A DNA stretch of 17,209 nt from an uncultured Clostridia bacterium (GTDB lineage Bacteria > Bacillota > Clostridia > Christensenellales > Borkfalkiaceae): assembly GCA_934247855.1 (NCBI GenBank), contig CAKQKA010000032.1:1-17209 (forward strand), written 5' to 3'. The notes below the pieces were generated by a model. It was not told the DNA's origin. It saw only the letters and a program-made list of their open reading frames with translations, and made no database searches. Position 1 is the stretch's first letter. Each line of letters starts with the position of its first letter. Shown here piece after piece: positions 6,611-12,835 of the stretch. Made by a program: the position numbers and the translations under genes.

Positions 6611-7426
6611 TTAATCGTCAGCGCCGATCGGTATTTCGCCCTCACTTTTTTTATCTTTTTCGGCTTGCTTTTCCGCCTTTAATTTAGCGCGACGCTCTTG
6701 CCGTTGGCGTTCTTTTTCGAGCCGTTTTTTCTCCTCGGCGCGCTCTTTTGCGCGTGCGTATTTGCGATAAAGATCGGGGCGTTTTTCCTTGGTAATCTCC
6801 TCGGCACGCTTAACGCGCCACTCGGCCACAAGTTTATGATTGCCCGAAATAAGAACGTCGGGAACTTTTTCGCCGTTAAACTCGGCAGGTCTTGTATACT
6901 GCGGATACTCCAGAAGGTTATCGGTAAAGCTCTCGTCTTTAAGGCTTTCGCCGTCAAGAACTCCGTCTATATAACGACAAATCGCGTCGGTTACTACCAT
7001 TGCGGGAAGCTCGCCGCCCGTAAGAACGTAATCGCCTATAGATATTTCATCGTCCACGAACCCGTCGAGCGCGCGCTGATCCACGCCCTCGTAATGTCCG
7101 CATAAAAAAATAAGATGCTCGTGAGCCAAAAGTTTTTTGATGTGCTTTTGCTCGAACCGCCTGCCTTTGGGCGACATATACACGCGGTGCGCCTTATGCT
7201 CGGGATCCGTTGCGGAAAAAGCCGCGACAATGGGCTGAGCCATCATCAGCATGCCCGCGCCGCCGCCGAAAGGATAGTCGTCGCACTTGCCGTGTTTATC
7301 GGTAGTGTAATCGCGTATGTTTATAACATTTATCTGAACTTTGCCGTCTTTTACCGCACGCCCGATAACGCTTTCGGTGAGCGGAACAAACATTTCGGGA
7401 AACAGCGTGAGAATATCAATCCTCAT
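6611..7426 (-). CDS. trmD: tRNA (guanine-N1)-methyltransferase TrmD, with a charged C-terminal tail
   Basis: A 271-aa SPOUT-class enzyme that makes m1G37 in tRNAs, preventing frameshifts. The family blocks are intact: MRIDILTLFPEMF (1-13), YPFGGGAGMLMMAQP (51-65), LCGHYEGVDQR (108-118), SIGDYVLTGGELPAMVVTDA (129-148, trefoil knot) and the ESFTDNLLEYPQYTRP block (165-180). The catalytic Asp lies in the knot-following segment, as expected. Bacillus and E. coli TrmD are about 240-255 aa. Here residues about 225-271 form a Lys/Arg/Glu-rich helical tail ending in an acidic stretch. The start overlaps the end of rimM by 11 nt, indicating translational coupling. Confidence 0.96.
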   Translation of the reverse strand: MRIDILTLFPEMFVPLTESVIGRAVKDGKVQINVINIRDYTTDKHGKCDDYPFGGGAGMLMMAQPIVAAFSATDPEHKAHRVYMSPKGRRFEQKHIKKLLAHEHLIFLCGHYEGVDQRALDGFVDDEISIGDYVLTGGELPAMVVTDAICRYIDGVLDGESLKDESFTDNLLEYPQYTRPAEFNGEKVPDVLISGNHKLVAEWRVKRAEEITKEKRPDLYRKYARAKERAEEKKRLEKERQRQERRAKLKAEKQAEKDKKSEGEIPIGADD

Positions 7427-7913
7427 AGTGAACCTCTTTCTCGAACGCCTGCTTATCGACGGTAATTTTCTTGTTTTCTATATCGAAAATCGGATTAATT
7501 TCGGGAATAAGCGGGAACAACGCGCGCCCCTCGTTGGTATCCACATAATAAATATCGGTGCGCGCACTTAAAATATCCGCCACCCGACCGAACACGGTTC
7601 CGTCCTCAAAAACCACATTGCAACCTATAACGTCGCAAATAAAATAACGATTTTTAGGTTTTCTTATCTTGGACTTTTCGGCAAAAAGGTCCTTGCCGCG
7701 AAGCGTTTCTGCGGCATTGCGGTCCGCAATCCCCTTAAAAAGCATAAAGACGTCCTTATCACGGCGCATTTTCAGCACCGGATACAGAACGTCGTCTACA
7801 TAAATCTCTTTTAAACCGCTGACGGAAGTAAAATCGTCGGTAAAAAGTTTGACCTTGACTTCCCCCCTGATACCCTGCGGCTTGACAATAACGCCAACGA
7901 GTAATTTATCCAT
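7416..7913 (-). CDS. rimM: Ribosome maturation factor RimM
   Basis: A 165-aa protein that binds ribosomal protein S19 and helps mature the 30S head domain. The N-terminal RimM barrel starts LLVGVIVKPQGIRGEVKVKLFTDD, the canonical G-x-I-x-x-P-x-G-I-R-G-E-V motif. A PRC-barrel follows from about residue 90 (YFICDVIGCNVVFEDG ... LFPLIPE). Length is typical. It starts 6 nt after the khpA stop and overlaps trmD by 11 nt. Confidence 0.95.
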   Translation of the reverse strand: MDKLLVGVIVKPQGIRGEVKVKLFTDDFTSVSGLKEIYVDDVLYPVLKMRRDKDVFMLFKGIADRNAAETLRGKDLFAEKSKIRKPKNRYFICDVIGCNVVFEDGTVFGRVADILSARTDIYYVDTNEGRALFPLIPEINPIFDIENKKITVDKQAFEKEVHYED

Positions 7914-7919
7914 TGGTAC

Positions 7920-8177
7920 TTATTTGGCTATTTCGTTCTTTTCTTTGATTTCGATATTATATCTCAATCCGCTCTTAGAAGAAGCCGCCTTGACAAGAGT
8001 TCTCATAGCCTTGGCGATCTTGCCTTGACGACCGATAACCTTGCCCATATCCTCTTCGTCGAGAACAACGGTAACGTTTACGAGGTTTCCGTTTTCTTCA
8101 ACGATATAATCCACGTCTTCGGGCTTTTCTGCAAAAGTGCCGACGATAAACTTTATTAAATCAAGCATTTCGTTCAT
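7920..8177 (-). CDS. khpA: KH-domain RNA-binding protein KhpA (YlqC)
   Basis: An 85-aa single type-II KH domain. The GxxG loop lies in GKVIGRQGKIAKAMRTLVKAA (45-65), and the preceding segment IVEENGNLVNVTVVLDEEDMG is typical. KhpA pairs with KhpB/Jag in Firmicutes and binds RNA to influence cell division and elongation. A longer frame extends 18 codons upstream, but the ATG at 8177 is preceded by GGGAG with 7-nt spacing (8189-8185), so it is taken as the start. In most relatives the gene follows rpsP closely; here 300 bp of structured, apparently non-coding sequence intervene. Confidence 0.92.
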   Translation of the reverse strand: MNEMLDLIKFIVGTFAEKPEDVDYIVEENGNLVNVTVVLDEEDMGKVIGRQGKIAKAMRTLVKAASSKSGLRYNIEIKEKNEIAK

Positions 8178-8380
8178 ATATATTCTCCCAAACGACCGAA
8201 AACCGATCGCATAATTTTTACAAACCCGCAAAAAGCGAGCGTGAACCGACCGTCATAAACAGCCATCGGTAAGCTTTTACAACGCGCCTGCACGATAAAT
8301 CGGACAAATGCGACCGCCACCGATGACCGACCGTTACCCAAAAGCAAAACTTTGCCCCTGTTTAACGGCTGACGACGATT
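8178..8380 (-). other. Structured spacer between rpsP and khpA, 5' of khpA
   Basis: About 200 bp with no supported gene. On the minus strand CCGTTA and TAACGG enclose a GCAAA/TTTGC hairpin; short hairpins GTAA-AAGC-TTAC and CGAT-TT-ATCG follow, and the motif CGGTCGGT recurs. This density of small inverted repeats suggests a folded leader for khpA or a non-coding RNA. No match to SRP RNA, RNase P RNA, tmRNA or a known riboswitch was recognised by eye. A 76-codon frame crosses the region and is discussed under rejected items. Confidence 0.35.
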
Positions 8381-8488
8381 AAAAAGACTACCCCCGCGCA
8401 ACAATGTGAAAAGTATTATAGAATACCGCTCACACCTTTAGCGCGACTAACCTACGCTATCAAATAATCGAGGCCCGTCAGTCTTTTT
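8381..8488 (-). terminator. Large nested hairpin with T-run after rpsP (terminator or attenuator)
   Basis: Four complementary segments are nested around one apex. From outside in, these are AGTCTTTTT (8480-8488) with AAAAAGACT (8381-8389), GCGCG (8441-8445) with CGCGC (8395-8399), TCACA (8430-8434) with TGTGA (8405-8409), and AATAC (8422-8426) with GTATT (8413-8417) around a 4-nt loop. The inner internal loops are nearly symmetric (3/3 and 6/5). On the minus strand the structure ends in five T, so it may terminate or attenuate the operon after rpsP. The outer arm overlaps the last codons and stop of rpsP. Confidence 0.55.
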
Positions 8489-8774
8489 TCTTTTTAGGAT
8501 TGGTCTTAGCGGGCGAAAGTTTAGCGGGCTTTTCGATGATACCCTGCTTAAGAAGAAGAGCTCTTACCGTTTCGGTAGGTTGAACGCCCTTAGCAAGCCA
8601 ATCTTTAGCCTTATCGGCGTCGATAACGACTTCTACGGGGTTGCTGATCGGGTTGTAGTGACCGACTTTGTCGATATACTTACCGTCGCGAGCAACTCTC
8701 GAATCAACAACTACGATACGATAGAAAGGACTTTTCTTGTCGCCCATTCTGGTCAATCTCATTTTTACTGCCAT
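8478..8774 (-). CDS. rpsP: 30S ribosomal protein S16
   Basis: A 98-aa ribosomal protein. MAVKMRLTRMGDKKSPFYRIVVVDSR and the K-Y-I-D-K-V-G-x-Y-N-P segment are diagnostic, as is the GVQPTETVRALLLKQG block. The lysine-rich tail ends PKKKKD. A strong GGAGGAT precedes the ATG at 8774. It lies 38 bp after ffh, the usual Firmicutes order. Its 3' end forms the outer arm of the nested hairpin described for 8381-8488. Confidence 0.97.
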   Translation of the reverse strand: MAVKMRLTRMGDKKSPFYRIVVVDSRVARDGKYIDKVGHYNPISNPVEVVIDADKAKDWLAKGVQPTETVRALLLKQGIIEKPAKLSPAKTNPKKKKD

Positions 8775-8812
8775 TTTTCCATCCTCCGGAAATTATTAAA
8801 ATCAATTTTATT

Positions 8813-10126
8813 TTAAAACTTGAACGGAAGTTTTCCGCCTCGGTTTTTTAACTGTTTCATCATTTGTTTCGTCTGCTCGTATTGCTTGAGCAAGGCGTTT
8901 ACTTCCTGAATAGTCGTTCCGCTGCCTTTAGCCACTCGCATTTTCCGCGAATAATTGAGTATGTCCGGGTTGCGGCGTTCCCTTACGGTCATCGAAAGAA
9001 TAATCGCTTTGATACGTTCGACCTTATTCTCGTCGATATCGCCTTCTTTAACCTTGCTCATACCGGGCATCATTCCGAGCACGCTGCCGAAACCGCCCAT
9101 TTTCTTTATCATTTTGAACTGCTCGAGGTAATCTTCGAGGTTAAAAGAGTTCTCGCGGAACTTCTTTTCCATTTTCTTGGCGTCTTCTTCGGTAACGGCT
9201 TCCTGTGCCTTTTCGATAATCGAAAGCACGTCGCCCATACCGAGAATACGCTTAGCCATACGATCGGGATAGAACGGTTCGAGATCGCCTATCTTCTCGC
9301 CCACGCTTGAAAACTTGATCGGTTTTCCCGTTACAGCCTTAATGGAGAGGCACGCGCCGCCGCGCGTATCGCCGTCCAGCTTGGTAAGCACCACGCCGGT
9401 TACGTCCAGCCTGTTATTGAAAGTTTCCGCAACCTCGACCGCAACCTGACCGGTCATAGAATCGACTGTGAGCAAGATTTCGTCGGGGTTGACCGCCGCC
9501 TTGATATTTTCAAGCTCCTGCATAAGTTTTTCGTCGATCTGAAGACGACCTGCGGTATCGATTATCACATAGTCGAAACCGAACCGCTTTGCGTGCTCGA
9601 TAGCTTTTTCGGAAATTTTAACGGGATCGCCTTGCCCCATCGCGAATACTTCACAACCCGCTTTTTCACCGACCGTTTTCAGCTGGTCTATTGCGGCAGG
9701 TCTGTACACGTCGCATGCGACGAGCAAAGGCTTTTTACCTTGTTTTTTCAAGTGTGCGCCGAGTTTTGCGCATAACGTCGTCTTACCTGCGCCCTGAAGA
9801 CCGCACATCATGACAATAGTCGGCGGATCGGACGAAACGATAAGTTTGCTGTTCGAGCTGCCCATCAGAGCAACCAATTCATCGTTTACGATTTTGATTA
9901 CTTGCTGCGCGGGGCTTAAACTTTTTAAAATATCCTGACCGAGTGCCTTTTCGGACACGTCGGCGATAAACTTTTTGACAACGTTAAGATTTACGTCGGC
10001 TTCGAGAAGGGCGATTCTGATCTCTCGCATGGCTTGCTTGATTTCAAGCTCGGTCAGTTTACCGCGTTTGGTCAGTTTGCTGAAAACGTGATTGAGTTTT
10101 TCGCCGAGCGAAGAAAAAGCCGCCAT
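8813..10126 (-). CDS. ffh: Signal recognition particle protein Ffh (SRP54)
   Basis: A 437-aa SRP GTPase that binds signal sequences and 4.5S/6S SRP RNA and delivers ribosomes to FtsY at the membrane. An N-domain helical bundle (1-90) is followed by the G-domain with P-loop GLQGAGKTT (109-117), the SRP-specific DVYRPAAIDQL (139-149), DTAGRL (190-195) and TKLDGDTRGGACL (248-260). The methionine-rich M-domain occupies about 325-437 (MIKKMGGFGSVLGMMPGM and the SRKMRVAKGSG RNA-binding loop). The start overlaps the ylxM stop by one base (TAATG), with GGAGGG upstream. Confidence 0.97.
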   Translation of the reverse strand: MAAFSSLGEKLNHVFSKLTKRGKLTELEIKQAMREIRIALLEADVNLNVVKKFIADVSEKALGQDILKSLSPAQQVIKIVNDELVALMGSSNSKLIVSSDPPTIVMMCGLQGAGKTTLCAKLGAHLKKQGKKPLLVACDVYRPAAIDQLKTVGEKAGCEVFAMGQGDPVKISEKAIEHAKRFGFDYVIIDTAGRLQIDEKLMQELENIKAAVNPDEILLTVDSMTGQVAVEVAETFNNRLDVTGVVLTKLDGDTRGGACLSIKAVTGKPIKFSSVGEKIGDLEPFYPDRMAKRILGMGDVLSIIEKAQEAVTEEDAKKMEKKFRENSFNLEDYLEQFKMIKKMGGFGSVLGMMPGMSKVKEGDIDENKVERIKAIILSMTVRERRNPDILNYSRKMRVAKGSGTTIQEVNALLKQYEQTKQMMKQLKNRGGKLPFKF

Positions 10127-10434
10127 TATCTGCCCTCCAATAAATCTTCTATTTTATTTTTTAACTCAACCGAAAAACCTGCTTCGTCCATTATTTTTTC
10201 GATGCGGTCGTTGCGGTAACACAGCCCCAACCGCTCCTCATAATATATAAGTTGTTTTTCGGTATGCGAAAGCGAGTCTTTTACGGCTTGCCGTGATACG
10301 CCGCGGAGTTCCGCGATCTCACCCAAGGAAAGATCCAGCCCGAAATAATCTTCAAACATCTCGCGCTGTTTTTCGGTCAACAACTGCCCGTAAAGCACGA
10401 ATGACCTGTATAAAGACCGATCTTTGCCTTCCAT
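10126..10434 (-). CDS. ylxM: YlxM/p13-like DNA-binding protein, putative SRP-associated factor
   Basis: A 102-aa protein of the UPF0122 family. The sigma-70 region 4-like helix-turn-helix is LTEKQREMFEDYF followed by LSLGEIAELRGVSRQAVKDSLSHTE. In Bacillus and relatives ylxM precedes ffh; the Streptococcus homologue has been linked to SRP function. An in-frame TTG two codons upstream is disfavoured: AGGGTGG is 7 nt from the ATG at 10434 but almost touches the TTG. It is the first gene of the RNA-maturation operon and is coupled to ffh by a one-base stop/start overlap. Confidence 0.92.
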   Translation of the reverse strand: MEGKDRSLYRSFVLYGQLLTEKQREMFEDYFGLDLSLGEIAELRGVSRQAVKDSLSHTEKQLIYYEERLGLCYRNDRIEKIMDEAGFSVELKNKIEDLLEGR

Positions 10435-10447
10435 ACGCAAACCACCC

Positions 10448-10469
10448 TGTAAAGCCTTTTTACTTTACA
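10448..10469 (-). promoter_or_regulatory. Leader inverted repeat before ylxM
   Basis: TGTAAAG and CTTTACA (7 bp each, 8-nt loop) lie between the promoter and the ribosome binding site of ylxM. On RNA the stem would sit immediately next to AGGGTGG; on DNA it would lie just after the start of transcription. It could be an operator or a translational control hairpin; nothing identifies the regulator. Confidence 0.45.
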
Positions 10470-10475
10470 CCCGTT

Positions 10476-10504
10476 ATTATATCTTTTGCGACTGTCTCTG
10501 TCAA
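10476..10504 (-). promoter_or_regulatory. Sigma-A promoter of the ylxM-ffh operon
   Basis: On the minus strand TTGACA (10504-10499), a 17-bp spacer, then TATAAT (10481-10476), a perfect match to consensus and suited to a highly expressed housekeeping operon. Confidence 0.92.
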
Positions 10505-10520
10505 GCATATTTTCGCCGTT

Positions 10521-10590
10521 AAACAAAAAATGTTCGGGTTTTAAAACCGATTAAACCCGCCGATTAAACCCGCCACCGCCGCCTGAACAT
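10521..10590 (-). terminator. Terminator after the XRE regulator, with tandem 13-mer
   Basis: On the minus strand ATGTTC (10590-10585) pairs with GAACAT (10535-10530) before TTTTTTG. Nested within is a CGGGTTT/AAACCCG stem. The 13-mer CGATTAAACCCGC is present twice head to tail (10548-10560 and 10561-10573), so two alternative inner stems can form with the same partner. It separates the XRE gene from the ylxM promoter. Confidence 0.6.
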
Positions 10591-10600
10591 ATCCGTTCCT

Positions 10601-10795
10601 TTAATCGTTGCCCACGAGATAATCAACTGAAACCTCGAACAACTTAGCAATGGCAATAAGTTGCGCGATACTCGGTTCGCAATACCCGCTTTCCCAATGA
10701 GAAACGGTCATTTTCGACATTCCGATAAGTTTTGCAAGTTTTTCTTGCGTTAAATTTTTTTCAATTCTTAATTCTTTTAGCCTATCCTTAAACAT
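10601..10795 (-). CDS. XRE-family transcriptional regulator (single HTH, putative autorepressor)
   Basis: A 64-aa protein that is almost entirely a Cro/C1-type helix-turn-helix: MFKDRLKELRIEKNLTQEKLAKLIGMSKMTVSHWESG, then P-S-I-A-Q-L and FEVSVDYLVGND at the end. It lacks any sensor or effector domain. The frame extends 25 codons further upstream, but that part is made of operator and promoter sequence, so the ATG at 10795 is preferred. There is no ribosome binding site, and TACAAT lies exactly 6 nt before the ATG, suggesting a leaderless mRNA. It is divergent from the zinc-ribbon membrane protein and probably controls both genes through the palindromes between them. Confidence 0.85.
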   Translation of the reverse strand: MFKDRLKELRIEKNLTQEKLAKLIGMSKMTVSHWESGYCEPSIAQLIAIAKLFEVSVDYLVGND

Positions 10796-10801
10796 AAAAA
10801 G

Positions 10802-10807
10802 ATTGTA
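10802..10807 (-). promoter_or_regulatory. Extended -10 promoter of the XRE gene, inside operator 1
   Basis: On the minus strand TGT precedes TACAAT (10807-10802), an extended -10. Expected initiation 6-7 nt downstream falls on the A of the ATG at 10795, predicting a leaderless transcript. An alternative divergent promoter (TTGAAC, 17 bp, TATTAT) farther upstream would give a leader containing both palindromes. The two cannot be told apart by eye. Confidence 0.45.
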
Positions 10808-10823
10808 ACAATTTTTGTTACAA
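10803..10823. promoter_or_regulatory. Operator 1: perfect palindrome in the XRE divergon
   Basis: Half-sites TTGTAACAA and TTGTTACAA flank a TTT centre, a perfect 9-3-9 palindrome. It overlaps the -10 of the XRE gene and lies just upstream of the -35 of the membrane-protein promoter. Size and symmetry fit a Cro/C1-type dimer. Confidence 0.8.
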
Positions 10824-10828
10824 TATGC

Positions 10829-10857
10829 TTGACAGTAACAAAAATTGATACTATAAT
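10829..10857 (+). promoter_or_regulatory. Sigma-A promoter of the zinc-ribbon membrane protein
   Basis: TTGACA (10829-10834), a 17-bp spacer, then TATAAT (10852-10857), a consensus promoter. Its spacer is occupied by operator 2, so bound repressor would block RNA polymerase. Confidence 0.92.
10834..10852. promoter_or_regulatory. Operator 2: imperfect palindrome in the promoter spacer
   Basis: AGTAACAA and TTGATACT around an AAA centre, a variant of operator 1 with one mismatch between the arms. Its centre (10843) is 30 bp from that of operator 1 (10813), close to three helical turns, so two repressor dimers would bind on the same face. Confidence 0.7.
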
Positions 10858-10880
10858 ATTCATACGTCATCGGAGGTTCA

Positions 10881-11753
10881 ATGATGAGACAAGAAAGATT
10901 AAAAAAAGCATTATTTCAATCTATCATTGTTCACAGCATAGCATTTATTGTTATAAATGCTCTATTGATAGCCTGTTGTCCATTGATGCGTTATTTCTTT
11001 AGCGGCACACTCTACACTAACATAGACCTTCCGGAAATAACTGCTGTTCTATATCAAATCGTCATATACTTTTTGCCGCTATTACACACAATTATATTTT
11101 TTATAGTACCAATCATTGTTTGCTTCGCCTTAGACAACGATCTTTGGTTTAGAATAAATAGGTGTTTTATCGGAATTCATAAAACCGAAATTGAACAAAC
11201 CGCCCCAATATCAAAAGCGTGCTACCTGATATGGCTTATATATATCATAGTTTTTCATGTCTTAATGTGTGCTATCGCATATTTTGTGTTATCAAATGTA
11301 AAGTTAGAAATAGGCGGAAATAATGTCAGTTTTGTTTGCAAAATAATGATTATCATTCTTTTCGCGTTACAACTCTATACAATATTAAGAAACATTTTCC
11401 CGATATCTAACGAAAAACAATTAAGAAAAAGAGTATGCAAGCACTGCCAATGCGTTACAAATGTAATAGACGATTCAAAAAAAATAAAAGATGCGGAATA
11501 TAGTACAAGCGAGAGTACTTATTATACCACTGAAAAAGTCGGAGAAATCGTAAGCACCGATACAGGCGACACCATCGCAGATGTTTACGGCGAAGTCGCA
11601 CACGATAGATATGGGGTTCATAAAATATCCAACGAAGTATATGAACATGAATTAAAATGTTGCGTGTGCGGGCACACGGAAACAATATGCACAAATAGTT
11701 CGGTTTTAACAAGAAAAGATAAAAAACAAATCGAAAAAATATTTTATCTATAA
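10881..11753 (+). CDS. Four-helix membrane protein with split C-terminal zinc ribbon
   Basis: A 290-aa protein that I do not recognise. Four hydrophobic helices lie at about 11-31, 57-84, 113-137 and 151-172. The C-terminal 120 residues are soluble and start with Cys186-K-H-Cys189; a second pair, Cys260-C-V-Cys263 followed by G-H, lies 70 residues later. The two CxxC knuckles would form one zinc ribbon with a long polar insertion rich in Ser, Thr, Glu and Tyr. The base composition is clearly more AT-rich than the neighbouring housekeeping genes, suggesting acquired DNA. Two ATG codons are adjacent; GGAGG is 4 nt from the first and 7 nt from the second (10884), so the second is the likelier start. 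It has its own promoter under probable XRE control and a strong terminator. Confidence 0.8.
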   Translation: MMRQERLKKALFQSIIVHSIAFIVINALLIACCPLMRYFFSGTLYTNIDLPEITAVLYQIVIYFLPLLHTIIFFIVPIIVCFALDNDLWFRINRCFIGIHKTEIEQTAPISKACYLIWLIYIIVFHVLMCAIAYFVLSNVKLEIGGNNVSFVCKIMIIILFALQLYTILRNIFPISNEKQLRKRVCKHCQCVTNVIDDSKKIKDAEYSTSESTYYTTEKVGEIVSTDTGDTIADVYGEVAHDRYGVHKISNEVYEHELKCCVCGHTETICTNSSVLTRKDKKQIEKIFYL

Positions 11754-11768
11754 AAACCACAGTTTCGC

Positions 11769-11814
11769 AAAAAGACTGCAAACCAACTAAAGGTTGAAAG
11801 TGCAGTCTTTTTTT
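11769..11814 (+). terminator. Rho-independent terminator after the zinc-ribbon membrane protein
   Basis: AAAAAGACTGCA (11769-11780) pairs with TGCAGTCTTTTT (11801-11812), continuing into T. The 20-nt loop holds a small AACC/GGTT hairpin. The 12-bp stem and T-run make a strong terminator. Confidence 0.9.
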
Positions 11815-11896
11815 ATGATAAAAATATTTTAAACCGCCTGTTTATGAATATTTTCTACAGATTTAAAAATTTACTCAACGTTTTTAAAGAAATGCA

Positions 11897-11924
11897 TTGA
11901 CAAAAATATAACATTTGGTATAAT
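11897..11924 (+). promoter_or_regulatory. Promoter of the HTH-ADP-ribosyltransferase cassette
   Basis: TTGACA (11897-11902), a 16-bp spacer ending TGG, then TATAAT (11919-11924), so both boxes are perfect and the -10 is extended. An inverted repeat ATATAACA (11906-11913) and TGTTATAT (11940-11947) brackets the -10. Its 34-bp centre spacing could suit the cassette's own HTH domain. Confidence 0.85.
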
Positions 11925-11956
11925 AATGTATATAATAATTGTTATATGTGGTGCAT

Positions 11957-12835
11957 ATGCGAGAACTTATAAAACAAATAAGACAATATACAGGATTAAG
12001 CCAAGCCGAAATGGCAAATAAAATAGGCGTTCGGTTTGCCACGATAAACCGTTGGGAAAACGGACATTCCCGCCCTACACGCCTTGCGCAGGAAGAACTT
12101 TGCGCTTTGTGCGAAGAATTAAACGTTCCTGCGTACGAAATGATAATGACAAAAATCAAGAACGAAATTTCTTCGCTGACGATTGAAGAAGGTCGGACTT
12201 TGCTTTATCATGGCTCAAAAAGCGGTTTAGTCGGAGATATTGCGCCAAAAAGCCGCGAAAGATGTGATTTCGGCAAGGGTTTTTATATGGGAACTACTCC
12301 CGAGCAACCGCTTACGCTTATTTGCGACTTTGAAGAATCGAGATTTTACGCCGTCTCTATCGATACAAGCGAGCTACGCACGGTTGAGATTTCCACCGAT
12401 ATCGATTGGGCAATGGTTGTCGCGTATCACCGCGGAAGAATGGAACAAATTAAAGGCAGTGATTTTTATAACAGGTACAACGCGATGACAAGCGGCAAAG
12501 ATCTTGCCATCGGCAGCATCGCGAACGACAAAATGTTTTATGTTATAGATAACTTCTTTTTGGGGAACATTACAGATACCGCACTTGTGAGCAGTTTGTC
12601 GGCACTGCAACTCGGCAAACAATACGTTGCCCTCACCGAAAAAGCCTGCGCAAAAATCAAGATTGAAAAAGAGATCGAACTTTCTTTCTTTGAAAAGAAA
12701 ATTTTGCGCAAAAAAAGTGAGGAGAACCGCCAAAGGGGTATCGACCTTGCAAACGAGATTTGCAAGTTGCATCGCCGCCAAGGAAAATTCTTTGACGAGA
12801 TTTTGGATGACGCGCTGAACGGAGGACACAAATGA
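11957..12835 (+). CDS. XRE HTH fused to DUF3990-type ADP-ribosyltransferase-like domain, putative toxin
   Basis: A 292-aa two-domain protein. Residues 3-58 form an XRE helix-turn-helix (IRQYTGLSQAEMANKIGV, then TINRWENGHSRP). Residues about 82-237 match the DUF3990 pattern as I remember it: LLYHGSKSG (His85), DFGKGFYMGTTPEQ (Tyr110), GKDLAIGSIANDKMF (181-194) and GKQYVALTEKA (220-230, Glu228). These fit the ART/PARP-like fold: a first-strand H-G, a G-x-G-F-Y strand, and a late acidic residue that may complete an H-Y-E triad. The C-terminal 50 residues are charged and helical. The ORF opens at a TTG six codons upstream; the ATG at 11957 aligns with the start of the HTH, though its ribosome binding site is weak. 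It overlaps the next gene by 4 nt. A toxin role for NAD-dependent modification is inference from fold and context. Confidence 0.8.
   Translation: MRELIKQIRQYTGLSQAEMANKIGVRFATINRWENGHSRPTRLAQEELCALCEELNVPAYEMIMTKIKNEISSLTIEEGRTLLYHGSKSGLVGDIAPKSRERCDFGKGFYMGTTPEQPLTLICDFEESRFYAVSIDTSELRTVEISTDIDWAMVVAYHRGRMEQIKGSDFYNRYNAMTSGKDLAIGSIANDKMFYVIDNFFLGNITDTALVSSLSALQLGKQYVALTEKACAKIKIEKEIELSFFEKKILRKKSEENRQRGIDLANEICKLHRRQGKFFDEILDDALNGGHK

Noticed and set aside
8174..8404. A 76-codon minus-strand frame in the rpsP-khpA spacer whose TGA overlaps the khpA ATG (ATGA)
   Set aside because: The overlap is suggestive, but the start is TTG without a ribosome binding site, the product is an Arg/Gly/Phe-rich string resembling no family I know, the frame runs through strong hairpins, and khpA has its own ribosome binding site.
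8415..8420. TATAAT on the minus strand as an internal promoter for khpA
   Set aside because: No acceptable -35 at 16-19 bp and no TG extension; the bases are part of the hairpin apex.
10796..10870. N-terminal extension of the XRE gene to an ATG at 10870
   Set aside because: The extra 25 residues are translated operator and promoter DNA, and no ribosome binding site precedes that ATG.
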